26,812 bases of DNA, from assembly GCA_964394585.1 (NCBI GenBank), contig CAYMYI010000051.1, positions 1 to 26,812 of the forward strand, written 5' to 3'. The position numbers and the translations under genes are program-made. This document shows positions 7,891 through 15,287 of this stretch, piece after piece (position 1 is the first letter of the stretch; each line of letters opens with the position of its first letter). The notes under the pieces were generated by a model. That model searched no databases. It saw nothing but the letters and a program-made list of their open reading frames with translations, and had not been told where the DNA came from. This stretch comes from CAYUJH01 sp964394585 (GTDB lineage: Bacteria; Bacteroidota; Bacteroidia; Cytophagales; Flammeovirgaceae).

Positions 7891-10303
7891 AATCTCGATT
7901 TAAATCTTGAACAGGGTTTTTCAAAGCAGCGCGAATAGTGTGGTAGCTCACTGTGAGCAGCGTAATGGCTAGTACAACAATCCCGCTAGTAATGAATGGA
8001 GCCATGGAAATTTCAATGTGAAATGGGAAGCGGCTCAACCAATAGTTCATCATAAAATATGAAAATGGCCACGCTATTAGCAATGATACGCCTACTAACG
8101 ATAAAAACTCACTTGATAGCAATGCAATAATCGATACATTGGTAGTGCCAATTGCTTTGCGAATGGCAATTTCCTTCCGCTTTTGCTCTACGACAAACGA
8201 AGAAAGTCCAAACAACCCTAAACAGGCAATAAAAATAGCTACCAAAGAAAAATCGCCAGAGATAAGCCCCAATTTAAGCTCACGCATGTAAAGATTATTC
8301 AATTTATTGCTCAACACGAAATACTCAAAAGTTCGATTAGGCACGTACATATCCCACACCTTTTCGATATGTGCCAAAGCTACTTGCTCGCTGTTATCTT
8401 CCACACGAATTGCAATGTATTTGGCAAACGAAAACCGAATTCCTTCGGTATTCGGTAAATCGAGCACAAAAGGCGTAACTTCTTCATGCAACGATTCAAA
8501 ATTGAAATTTTCGACTACGCCTACTACTTTTTCGTCGCCGTAACTTGTGCGCAGGGTTTTACCTAAAGCTTCTTCAGGGCTTCCCCATTCCATAAACCGA
8601 ACCAGCTCTTGATTTACAATAACTGCTCTAGTTTCATCGGTACTATCCGGATGGAACGATCTACCTACAAGCAACTGAATATCAAATGTTTCTATAAAGT
8701 CGTATCCTACTATCAGAGATGGCAGAAAAATCATTTCGCTCTTGGAAGGATTTTCCCATTCAGGCATAAAATTGTGAGTTTGATGCCCTGCTCCTAAAAT
8801 CTCTTCGGTATGTGTTACTGCTTTCACGGCATCGTGTTGCAGCAGCATTGCTTTCAGCGAATCGTATCGAGTACGGGCACTGGTATTGGGCATTGGCACC
8901 ATCACAATTTGCTCTTTTTCAAAGCCAATCTCGGCGCCACGCATATACCCCACTTGCTGAAAATTGATCAGTGTACTAATCAGTAAATAAATCGTAATAC
9001 AGAACTGAAGCACAACTAAAATACTGCGGAAACGCTTGTTGCGTAAACCCGACATAGGCGCGCCATTGAGTACCTCGGCGGGTAAAAAGCGAGAGAGGTA
9101 ATACGAGGGGTACAGGCTAGAAAGAAATCCAACTACCAGCCCAGACCCAAATACTGAGGCAACCAAAACGCCTTTATCAATTTTATTATAGGTTAAATCG
9201 CGATCGGTAAGGAGTGCCACATGCGGTAGCAAGACTTCCACCAATACAAAAGCACAAATAATCCCGATTGTACTTATAAAGATAGATTCCACAAAAAACT
9301 GCTGTATTAGCTCACTTTTATCGGCACCAATGGCTTTGCGTATACCTATTTCTTTGGCACGCATTGAATAACGCGCCGTGGAAAGATTGGTGAAGTTAAT
9401 CACGGTAATTACTAAAATTAGAATTGCTATCACCGCGAAGATGTAGATATAGGTTACATCGCCATTTGAAGAAATTTCATAGTCTAGGTTAGATTTGAGG
9501 TGAATGCTACGTAGAGGCTGTAGGTAAATCTCTACATATCGTGCCAAAGCACTTGGAAAATGCCGCTCTACAATTTGGGCAAACTGTTGTTCTAGCACAG
9601 CCTGATTTGCATCTTCTTTGAGTAAAAGATATGTCCAACACGGATTCCACACCCAAGAGTTATAGTGCAAAGGATTCACAAACGCTCTTACCGAGGAAAG
9701 GGAGGCTAGAAAATCGAACTCAAAATGAGAGGCATAATCGCGTTTAGTAAGCACACCGGTTACCGTAAGTGGGATGTTATCTTCATAGAAAATAACTTTA
9801 CCGATAGGGTCTTCTTCGCCAAAATATTTTTTTGCCATTGCCTCAGAAATTACTACTGAGTTCGGAGCTAGCAAGGCTGTTTTTGGATTGCCTTTCAATA
9901 AAGGGAAATCAAATATTTGGAAAAAAGTAGAGTCCGCAAAGTAGAAACGACCTTCGTTATCGCGCTCATCTTGGTAAGAAACCGAATGGGAAAACAGCTG
10001 AAAATTGAATATACGCACCATGTTTTCCACCTGATCGGGGAAAGATTCTACGGCTTTGGGGCCAAAGCCAAAGGGAAGACTTGCTGACTCCTCTCCTACT
10101 CCGTTTTGTTCTATTTTTTCCACCAACCTGTAGATACGATCAGACTTGCTATGAATCGTATCATAGCTTATTTCGTACTGAATGATGAGAAACAGTAGGG
10201 TGAAAAACGAGATTCCCACGGCTAGCCCTGCAATATTAATGAGGGAATACACCCAGTACTTATACAAATTTCGCAGCGCTATGGTAAAGTAGTTTTTTAG
10301 CAT
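7889..10303 (-). CDS. ABC transporter permease, MacB/FtsX type with two FtsX modules
   Basis: An 804-residue inner-membrane protein. The start at 10303 (MLKNYFTIALRNLYKYW) matches the conserved N-terminus of this family; an in-frame start at 10324 would add seven residues. The order is TM helix, periplasmic MacB-like core domain, three-helix FtsX block with EIGIRKAIGADKSELIQQFF, another TM helix, a second periplasmic domain, and a final three-helix FtsX block with EIAIRKAIGTTNVSIIALL. The two repeated 'IRKAIG' segments are the coupling regions that contact the ATPase. Such proteins act as mechanotransmitters for peptide, lipoprotein or drug export rather than as simple channels. The ATPase gene lies 32 bases upstream and is its obvious partner. 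The substrate is not evident. Confidence 0.9.
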   Translation of the reverse strand: MLKNYFTIALRNLYKYWVYSLINIAGLAVGISFFTLLFLIIQYEISYDTIHSKSDRIYRLVEKIEQNGVGEESASLPFGFGPKAVESFPDQVENMVRIFNFQLFSHSVSYQDERDNEGRFYFADSTFFQIFDFPLLKGNPKTALLAPNSVVISEAMAKKYFGEEDPIGKVIFYEDNIPLTVTGVLTKRDYASHFEFDFLASLSSVRAFVNPLHYNSWVWNPCWTYLLLKEDANQAVLEQQFAQIVERHFPSALARYVEIYLQPLRSIHLKSNLDYEISSNGDVTYIYIFAVIAILILVITVINFTNLSTARYSMRAKEIGIRKAIGADKSELIQQFFVESIFISTIGIICAFVLVEVLLPHVALLTDRDLTYNKIDKGVLVASVFGSGLVVGFLSSLYPSYYLSRFLPAEVLNGAPMSGLRNKRFRSILVVLQFCITIYLLISTLINFQQVGYMRGAEIGFEKEQIVMVPMPNTSARTRYDSLKAMLLQHDAVKAVTHTEEILGAGHQTHNFMPEWENPSKSEMIFLPSLIVGYDFIETFDIQLLVGRSFHPDSTDETRAVIVNQELVRFMEWGSPEEALGKTLRTSYGDEKVVGVVENFNFESLHEEVTPFVLDLPNTEGIRFSFAKYIAIRVEDNSEQVALAHIEKVWDMYVPNRTFEYFVLSNKLNNLYMRELKLGLISGDFSLVAIFIACLGLFGLSSFVVEQKRKEIAIRKAIGTTNVSIIALLSSEFLSLVGVSLLIAWPFSYFMMNYWLSRFPFHIEISMAPFITSGIVVLAITLLTVSYHTIRAALKNPVQDLNRD

Positions 10304-10335
10304 GATGGGAACGGCGTGAAGCAAGGCTTACAAAG

Positions 10336-11028
10336 CTAATTTCGAGGGATTTGTGTGATGTTCTCGCTGACTATTTGCCCATCGAACAGATTGATAATGC
10401 GGTTGCTGTAATCGGCTGCTGTAGAAGAATGCGTTACGATAATGACGGTTGTACCGGCTTCATTGAGTTGCACTAGCATTTCCATCACCTCCTGCCCACG
10501 GATTGAATCGAGATTCCCGGTAGGCTCATCGGCGAGAATGAGCCGAGGTTTTGTAACCACTGCTCGGGCTACAGCAACTCGCTGCTGTTGCCCTCCGGAA
10601 ATTTGCTGTGGGAAATAATTGCGTTTATGCGCTATCTGCAGGCGTTCCATCACTTTTTCTACCATTTTGGCGCGTTTCGCGGCTGAAACACGCTGGTAAA
10701 TTAAAGGGAGTTCAATATTTTCAAAAAGGGTGAGTTCGTCAATCAGGTTAAAATTCTGAAATACAAAACCTATTTGCTCGCGCCGCAATTGTGCTCGACG
10801 TTTCGAGGAAGAACGGCTTACATCTTCTCCCATAAAAAGCAACTGACCCGAGGTAGGCATATCTAACAACCCTACTAAATTAAGCAAAGAAGACTTTCCA
10901 CATCCCGAAGGGCCCATAATCCCAACAAAATCTCCTTCTTCTACTTGCAAATTGATGTTTTGTAGAGCGATAGTTTCTATACCAAAGGTATTGTATACTT
11001 TCCCGAGGTTAATGGCTTTTATTAACAT
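10336..11028 (-). CDS. ABC transporter ATP-binding protein, LolD/MacB type
   Basis: A 230-residue ATPase with all catalytic motifs: Walker A GPSGCGKSS, Q-loop region FVFQNFNLI, signature ISGGQQQRVAVARA, Walker B LILADEPTGNLDS and the switch histidine in VTHS. This arrangement, with NLIDELTLFENIELPL after the Q-loop, is typical of the LolD/MacB/YknY group that drives FtsX-type permeases. It is cytoplasmic and membrane-associated. The permease starts 32 bases after its stop, so the pair form a two-gene unit. The 231-bp leader upstream holds several symmetric elements but no promoter I can name. Confidence 0.93.
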   Translation of the reverse strand: MLIKAINLGKVYNTFGIETIALQNINLQVEEGDFVGIMGPSGCGKSSLLNLVGLLDMPTSGQLLFMGEDVSRSSSKRRAQLRREQIGFVFQNFNLIDELTLFENIELPLIYQRVSAAKRAKMVEKVMERLQIAHKRNYFPQQISGGQQQRVAVARAVVTKPRLILADEPTGNLDSIRGQEVMEMLVQLNEAGTTVIIVTHSSTAADYSNRIINLFDGQIVSENITQIPRN

Positions 11029-11259
11029 GATATATTCGATTCATTGGCAGCGAGTGGCATCAATAACCCAGAGAGCTTTTTATGCGTATGCATAAAAATT
11101 GTAATCAGATGCATCAACTATTTATAACAGTTATCAACTAAAATGCCGATGTTAATAAATGTTTATCTATCAGTAACATAAACGATACATTTGGCATTTT
11201 GAACTGTTCGGTTACGTGGCAGGTTGTCCACAAGTGTACATACAACAATTCGTCAGAAC
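11029..11259. promoter_or_regulatory. Structured intergenic leader before the ABC ATPase gene
   Basis: No coding potential was seen in this 231-bp gap between the LolC/E-like gene and the ATPase gene. It holds four symmetric elements: a perfect 9-bp inverted repeat TTTTTATGC / GCATAAAAA (11077-11098); the palindrome ATAACAGTTAT (11124-11134); direct repeats ATCAACTA (11113-11120 and 11133-11140) 20 bases apart; and a distant pair AAAATGCC / GGCATTTT (11140-11147 and 11193-11200). The first hairpin lacks a T-run on either strand, so it is not a standard terminator. Together they suggest an operator region, but the DNA is AT-rich and this is not proven. Confidence 0.35.
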
Positions 11260-12483
11260 TTACTGAAACTTAATCGCTTCAATCGGTTGTACTTTCCGAA
11301 TAAACAGCGTTGGAAAAAATAGCACCAAACTCACCAGCCCGCCTACCAATAGGTTTGCGAATAGTGCATACAGAAAATCAAATTGAATGGGCACAAAATC
11401 GATATAATAATTGGAGGCATCGAGCGGAACGAGGCGATATGTTGACTGCAAAAAGGCAAACCCAAAAGCAAGTGCATTGCCAATAAGTAACCCCCAGGCA
11501 GTCATGCGCAAACCGCTGAAAAAGAAAACGCGGCGAATGAGTTTATCTTCGGCTCCTAATGCTTTCAATGTCCCTATCATCTGAATGCGCTCCATGATTA
11601 AAATTAAGACTATCGAGATAATGTTAAAGCAGGCAACAAATAACACAATAATGAGAAAAATGGTAACATTTTGGTTCACCATCAAAAACCAATCAAACAA
11701 GTGAATGTAACGGTCGGTAACTTTTTCGATTTGCAGGTCATAGTCCATCACATCGTACACTTGATTGAAAGTTTCGTCGATTTGCCCAAAATCGCTCAGA
11801 AAAATTTCAAAGCCACCCGTGAGGGTATCCGGCCAACTATTTAACTGTTTTACAAGTTGATTACTCCCAATCACAATCTGTTGATCAAAATCTTCGATAC
11901 CGGTTTCGTAAATACCGGCGATACTAATTTTGCGAGCGCGTGGCGGATCTTGCACAAAATAAATGAGTACTCCATCGCCTAAAGACAAACGAAGTTTATT
12001 GGCAATATGCCGACTTGCCAACACCGATAGCTTAGTAGAATCGTTCCCAAAGTCTGGGATTTGACCCTCCAAAAGGTGCTCCTGGAAACGGCGCTGATCG
12101 AAATCGGCATCGACTCCTTTCAGTACAATACCCATCACCTCTTCTTCGGTTTTCAGCAAACCTGCCTTGCGTGAATACTGCTGTATATGCTCAACATTTT
12201 CTACGGAAGTTGCACTTCGGTACAATATCGATTGAGTAGAAATAGGTAGCTCAGTGAAACTTTCGCGCAAATCGAACTTACTCACTTGAATGTGCCCTGC
12301 AAGGGCAAAGATTTTTTCTTGGATAGCACTGCGAAACCCTCCAAAAATCATGGATGAAAGCAACACCGTACCCAGCCCCAATGCAATACTCCCCACGGCA
12401 ATGCGGCTAATGGTAGCGGCAAAGGCAGTACCTTGTTTGCTTTTTAGTCTTTTAGCGATAAAATACGCCGTGCGCCAACTCAT
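11260..12483 (-). CDS. LolC/LolE-like ABC permease (FtsX family)
   Basis: A 407-residue inner-membrane protein of the lipoprotein-releasing LolC/E type. The N-terminus SWRTAYFIAKRLKSKQGTAF and the helix after it (ISRIAVGSIALGLGTVLLSS) match the family. A periplasmic domain of about 200 residues follows. The C-terminal FtsX block has three helices with MIGTLKALGAEDKLIRRVFF as the coupling segment, and the protein ends QPIEAIKFQ, like many LolC/E proteins. In Bacteroidota this gene is commonly found alone and presumably uses a LolD encoded elsewhere. The LolD-like ATPase 231 bases downstream is a possible partner, but the large gap and that ATPase's own permease argue against it. A putative promoter lies at 12512-12543. 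Confidence 0.87.
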   Translation of the reverse strand: MSWRTAYFIAKRLKSKQGTAFAATISRIAVGSIALGLGTVLLSSMIFGGFRSAIQEKIFALAGHIQVSKFDLRESFTELPISTQSILYRSATSVENVEHIQQYSRKAGLLKTEEEVMGIVLKGVDADFDQRRFQEHLLEGQIPDFGNDSTKLSVLASRHIANKLRLSLGDGVLIYFVQDPPRARKISIAGIYETGIEDFDQQIVIGSNQLVKQLNSWPDTLTGGFEIFLSDFGQIDETFNQVYDVMDYDLQIEKVTDRYIHLFDWFLMVNQNVTIFLIIVLFVACFNIISIVLILIMERIQMIGTLKALGAEDKLIRRVFFFSGLRMTAWGLLIGNALAFGFAFLQSTYRLVPLDASNYYIDFVPIQFDFLYALFANLLVGGLVSLVLFFPTLFIRKVQPIEAIKFQ

Positions 12484-12494
12484 ATTCGGGTGGG

Positions 12495-12510
12495 GGTTAC
12501 TTCTGTAACC
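12495..12510. repeat. Short inverted repeat in the 5' leader of the LolC/E-like gene
   Basis: Perfect 6-bp arms GGTTAC / GTAACC around TTCT, located between the putative -7 element and the start codon at 12483. It could be an operator or a leader hairpin; nothing further supports either. Confidence 0.3.
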
Positions 12511-12511
12511 A

Positions 12512-12543
12512 CAATATTACGTTGCTACTGAAGGCTTCGCAAA
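12512..12543 (-). promoter_or_regulatory. Putative Bacteroidota-type promoter for the LolC/E-like gene
   Basis: On the minus strand, TTTG (12543-12540) is followed after 20 bases by TAATATTG (12519-12512), one mismatch from the -7 consensus TAnnTTTG. The start codon is 28 bases further on. Spacing fits the known -33/-7 arrangement of Bacteroidota, but short motifs like this occur by chance. Confidence 0.35.
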
Positions 12544-12879
12544 TGGAAAGTTTACAGAATCTTTTAGGTGTGCATTTACATAATCGATTTCTTGACGCCC
12601 ATCTCTGTATCTTCTCAAATTATCTACAACCCAACGTCTGAAAAGATTATTTGTGCAATTCTATACCGAACTCAATACATTTTCGCTTACAAAAGATTTC
12701 ATACGAAGGCAATGCTGCATCCTGCCTACAAAACCCGAATTGCACTGCCATTACCCCATCGTAATTTCAATGGGAGAACCTTTCAATCTCGCTGAAAAAT
12801 AACCAACTTTGCCGCCTCAAGTTTTTCCCCTTCCATTCGTAAGGCAAGGGGTATGTTTCACTTTTTCAATTCAAATACC
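12544..12879. other. Intergenic region upstream of thrS, no gene seen
   Basis: About 336 bases without convincing coding potential; the 75-codon open frame at 12568-12795 has no signal peptide, domain or family look. No tRNA or T-box leader was recognised. The only structure is a weak pair CCCCTT / AAGGGG just before thrS (about 12830-12851), which could fold in the leader. The thrS promoter presumably lies here, but no clear TAnnTTTG was found. Confidence 0.5.
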
Positions 12880-14811
12880 ATGATTAAGATTACCTTGCCC
12901 GATGGTTCGGTGAGAGAGTATGAAGCCGGGGTTACCGGGCTAGAAATCGCCCAAAGTATTAGCGAAGGTCTAGCGCGCAATGTGTTAGCTGCTAAAGTAA
13001 ACGGGGAAGTATGGGACGCTACTCGCCCTATCCACAGCGATGCTGACCTCGTATTACTCACATGGAACGATACGGACGGAAAATCGACCTTTTGGCACTC
13101 TTCGGCACACTTAATGGCAGAAGCTCTCGAAGCCTTGTACCCCGGTATTAAGTTAGGGATTGGCCCACCTATCGAAACCGGTTTTTACTACGATATAGAT
13201 TTCGGCGATCACGAGTTTTCTTCTGACGAACTCCCGAAAATTGAGGCTAAAATGCAAGAACTTGCCAAACAAAAAAACAGTTATGTGCGCGAGGAAATCG
13301 GAAAAGCCGAAGCGGTTGCCTACTTCGAGGCTAAGGGCGACCCCTACAAACTCGAATTGATTGAGGGCTTGGAAGATGGCGAAATCACTTTTTATAAGCA
13401 AGGCAGTTTTACCGATTTGTGCCGAGGTCCGCATATTCCGCATACGGGTTTTATCAAGGCGATTAAATTGATGAACGTTGCCGGAGCATATTGGCGCGGC
13501 GACGAGAAAAATAAAATGATGACCCGCATTTATGGGGTTACCTTCCCAAAAGCTAAAGATCTGAAAGAGTACTTGGAGCTGTTAGAAGAAGCCAAAAAAC
13601 GCGACCACCGAAAAATTGGCAAAGAACTCGAACTGTTCGCGTTCTCAGAAAAAGTGGGTATGGGGCTGCCGCTGTGGTTGCCCAAAGGCACTATTCTGCG
13701 CGAGCGTCTTGAGGCATTCTTGCGCAAAGCACAGGTAAGAGCTGGCTATCAGCCAGTTGTTTCGCCGCACATTGGTGGGAAAGAACTTTACATTACCTCG
13801 GGGCACTACGAAAAATATGGAGAAGATTCGTTCCAACCCATTAAAACGCCTAACGAAAACGAAGAATTTTTGCTAAAACCCATGAATTGCCCTCACCATT
13901 GCGAAATGTACAAGGCACGCCCTCGTTCGTATCGAGAGTTGCCGGTACGCTTTGCCGAATTCGGAACGGTGTACCGCTACGAACAACATGGTGAGTTACA
14001 TGGCCTAACCCGTGTACGAGGTTTTACCCAAGACGATGCCCACATCTTCTGCCGCCCCGACCAAGTGAAGGAAGAATTCAAAAAAGTAATCGATTTGGTG
14101 CTATATGTATTCAAAGGATTAGGGTTCGAAAATTATACGGCGCAGGTATCGTTGCGCGACCCTGCCAACAAACAGAAATACATTGGAGAAGATGAGCAAT
14201 GGGAACGCGCCGAACGCGAAATTCAGGAAGCTGCCCAAGAAAAAGGATTGGAAACCGTAGTAGAAACCGGTGAAGCAGCTTTCTACGGACCAAAACTCGA
14301 CTTTATGGTGCGCGATGCCCTCGGCAGAAGCTGGCAACTAGGTACAATCCAAGTAGACTACCAACTCCCGCAGCGTTTTGAACTTACCTACGTAGGCGCC
14401 GATAACCAAAAACACCGTCCGGTGATGATCCACCGTGCACCCTTCGGTTCTTTAGAGCGTTTTGTTGCTATTCTGATTGAGCACTGCGCAGGAAACTTCC
14501 CACTATGGCTATCGCCTGAACAATTTGCTATTTTGCCTATCTCGGAAAAATACCACGAATATGCACACCGCGTTTCCATGCAACTGCAAGATGTGGGTAT
14601 GCGAGGGTTCGTAGACGAACGCGATGAAAAAATTGGACGTAAAATCCGCGACGCAGAAGTGCAAAAAGTGCCTTACATGCTCATTGTAGGCGAAAAAGAG
14701 CAAGATGAAAATACTGTATCGGTTCGCAAAAAAGGCGAAGGCGATTTAGGAAGCATTTCCATTGACGAGTTCACCGAAAGCTTCAAGCAGGAAGTCTCGG
14801 CGTATTTGTAA
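12880..14811 (+). CDS. thrS: Threonine--tRNA ligase
   Basis: Charges tRNA(Thr) with threonine in the cytoplasm. The ATG at 12880 (MIKITLPDGSVREYEAG) matches the conserved start of the TGS domain; an in-frame ATG at 12853 would add nine non-conserved residues. The 643-residue length is normal. Domain order: TGS (about 1-62); editing domain with H73-x3-H77 and C181RGPH185, which clears mischarged serine; class II catalytic core with the zinc ligands C337 (MNCPHH), H388 (DDAHIFC) and a later His in IHRAPFGSLERF; motif 2 (FGTVYRYEQHGELHGLTRVRG); and an anticodon-binding domain from about 535. No defects are visible. The infC-rpmI-rplT genes that often follow thrS are absent here. A strong terminator lies 22 bases after the stop. 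Confidence 0.98.
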   Translation: MIKITLPDGSVREYEAGVTGLEIAQSISEGLARNVLAAKVNGEVWDATRPIHSDADLVLLTWNDTDGKSTFWHSSAHLMAEALEALYPGIKLGIGPPIETGFYYDIDFGDHEFSSDELPKIEAKMQELAKQKNSYVREEIGKAEAVAYFEAKGDPYKLELIEGLEDGEITFYKQGSFTDLCRGPHIPHTGFIKAIKLMNVAGAYWRGDEKNKMMTRIYGVTFPKAKDLKEYLELLEEAKKRDHRKIGKELELFAFSEKVGMGLPLWLPKGTILRERLEAFLRKAQVRAGYQPVVSPHIGGKELYITSGHYEKYGEDSFQPIKTPNENEEFLLKPMNCPHHCEMYKARPRSYRELPVRFAEFGTVYRYEQHGELHGLTRVRGFTQDDAHIFCRPDQVKEEFKKVIDLVLYVFKGLGFENYTAQVSLRDPANKQKYIGEDEQWERAEREIQEAAQEKGLETVVETGEAAFYGPKLDFMVRDALGRSWQLGTIQVDYQLPQRFELTYVGADNQKHRPVMIHRAPFGSLERFVAILIEHCAGNFPLWLSPEQFAILPISEKYHEYAHRVSMQLQDVGMRGFVDERDEKIGRKIRDAEVQKVPYMLIVGEKEQDENTVSVRKKGEGDLGSISIDEFTESFKQEVSAYL

Positions 14812-14833
14812 TTTTACGAATCATAAGCTACGC

Positions 14834-14867
14834 AAAGAGGCTTTCTTCCGGGAAGCCTCTTTTTTTT
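14834..14867 (+). terminator. Rho-independent terminator of thrS
   Basis: Perfect 10-bp arms AAAGAGGCTT / AAGCCTCTTT with a 9-base loop, followed by an uninterrupted T-run to 14867. Confidence 0.9.
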
Positions 14868-14885
14868 ACCCTAGCTTGTGCAGGC

Positions 14886-15129
14886 TCATTCGCCAAAGTG
14901 CAACCCCTCTTGGGCAACCACTTGCCAGCGTTTTTGGCGGTGCTTGTAGAACTTCTTGGCAAAACGGGTAATAAAACCGGTCATCCACCCTCCGTAAATT
15001 ACAATGGAGTCTTCATAATACGTATGCCCCTTTTCGAATCTTTTCTTCATAAAAAAATGCTCGTGTTTGTTCCCATTCTGCAACAGTGAGGGGGACAATC
15101 TGCTGTAACGTTTCTTTCAGTGCTATCAT
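14886..15129 (-). pseudogene. Decayed gene with a Crp/Fnr-like N-terminal remnant
   Basis: Reading the minus strand from an ATG at 15129 gives 38 codons ending in TGA at 15013: MIALKETLQQIVPLTVAEW, then EQTRAFFYEEKIRKGAYVL. This resembles the first 35-40 residues of Bacteroidota Crp/Fnr regulators, which typically read LxxYLxxIxPLxxxEW...KGxxLLxEGE. The expected EGE and cyclic-nucleotide-binding barrel do not follow in any frame. In the next frame a protein-like stretch continues from about 15060 to 14886 (KKRFEKGHTYYEDSIVIYGG, then WMTGFITRFAKKFYKHRQKR and a short end). A run of seven A on the plus strand at about 15051-15057 could be where the frames separate. I read this as a deleted or frameshifted regulator gene. 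It may instead be an unknown small protein of about 54-70 residues. Confidence 0.35.
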
Positions 15130-15195
15130 CGTTAGAGTGTACTCAGGGTATAACAGTCTGGAAATGAAATAAGAAGAAGACTTGCGAAGGATTAA

Positions 15196-15212
15196 TCAAG
15201 ATTTAATCTAAA
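15196..15212 (-). promoter_or_regulatory. Putative metal-responsive operator, copy 1
   Basis: The minus strand reads TTTAGATTAAATCTTGA, an imperfect palindrome containing the odd-centred symmetric core AGATTAAATCT. It sits directly upstream of the putative -33 element of the DUF4856 gene. It shares its pattern with the copies at 15255-15272 and 16543-16559. The shape recalls DtxR/IdeR- or Fur-type iron boxes, but the regulator is not identified. Confidence 0.45.
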
Positions 15213-15217
15213 TAAAA

Positions 15218-15248
15218 TTTGCTGACTTATAAGGATGGTGTAACTTCG
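15218..15248 (+). promoter_or_regulatory. Putative Bacteroidota promoter of the metal-uptake operon
   Basis: TTTG at 15218-15221 is followed after exactly 19 bases by TAACTTCG at 15241-15248, one mismatch from TAnnTTTG. Transcription would begin near 15255, about 33 bases before the DUF4856 start codon. Operator-like palindromes flank it on both sides, copy 2 covering the expected start site, which suits repression. Confidence 0.5.
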
Positions 15249-15254
15249 CTTACT

Positions 15255-15272
15255 ATTTAAAACTAATCTAAA
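15255..15272 (-). promoter_or_regulatory. Putative metal-responsive operator, copy 2
   Basis: The minus strand reads TTTAGATTAGTTTTAAAT. It shares TTTAGATTA with copy 1 and lies over the expected transcription start, 15 bases before the DUF4856 start codon. Confidence 0.45.
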
Positions 15273-15287
15273 TAAATATAATTTTAT

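Noticed and set aside
11077..11098. 9-bp hairpin as a terminator of the LolC/E-like gene
   Set aside because: No T-run follows on the minus strand and it lies about 160 bases past the stop, close to the next gene; kept only as a possible operator.
10336..12483. LolC/E-like permease and LolD-like ATPase as one Lol operon
   Set aside because: A 231-bp structured gap separates them and the ATPase is tightly paired with its own large permease 32 bases downstream.
12568..12795. 75-codon open frame upstream of thrS
   Set aside because: No signal peptide, domain or family resemblance, and a tail of Arg/His-rich residues typical of a chance frame; it lies in a promoter-bearing gap.
12830..12851. 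CCCCTT/AAGGGG pair before thrS as a regulatory leader
   Set aside because: Six base pairs with a 15-base loop and no terminator tail or T-box features; not distinguishable from chance.
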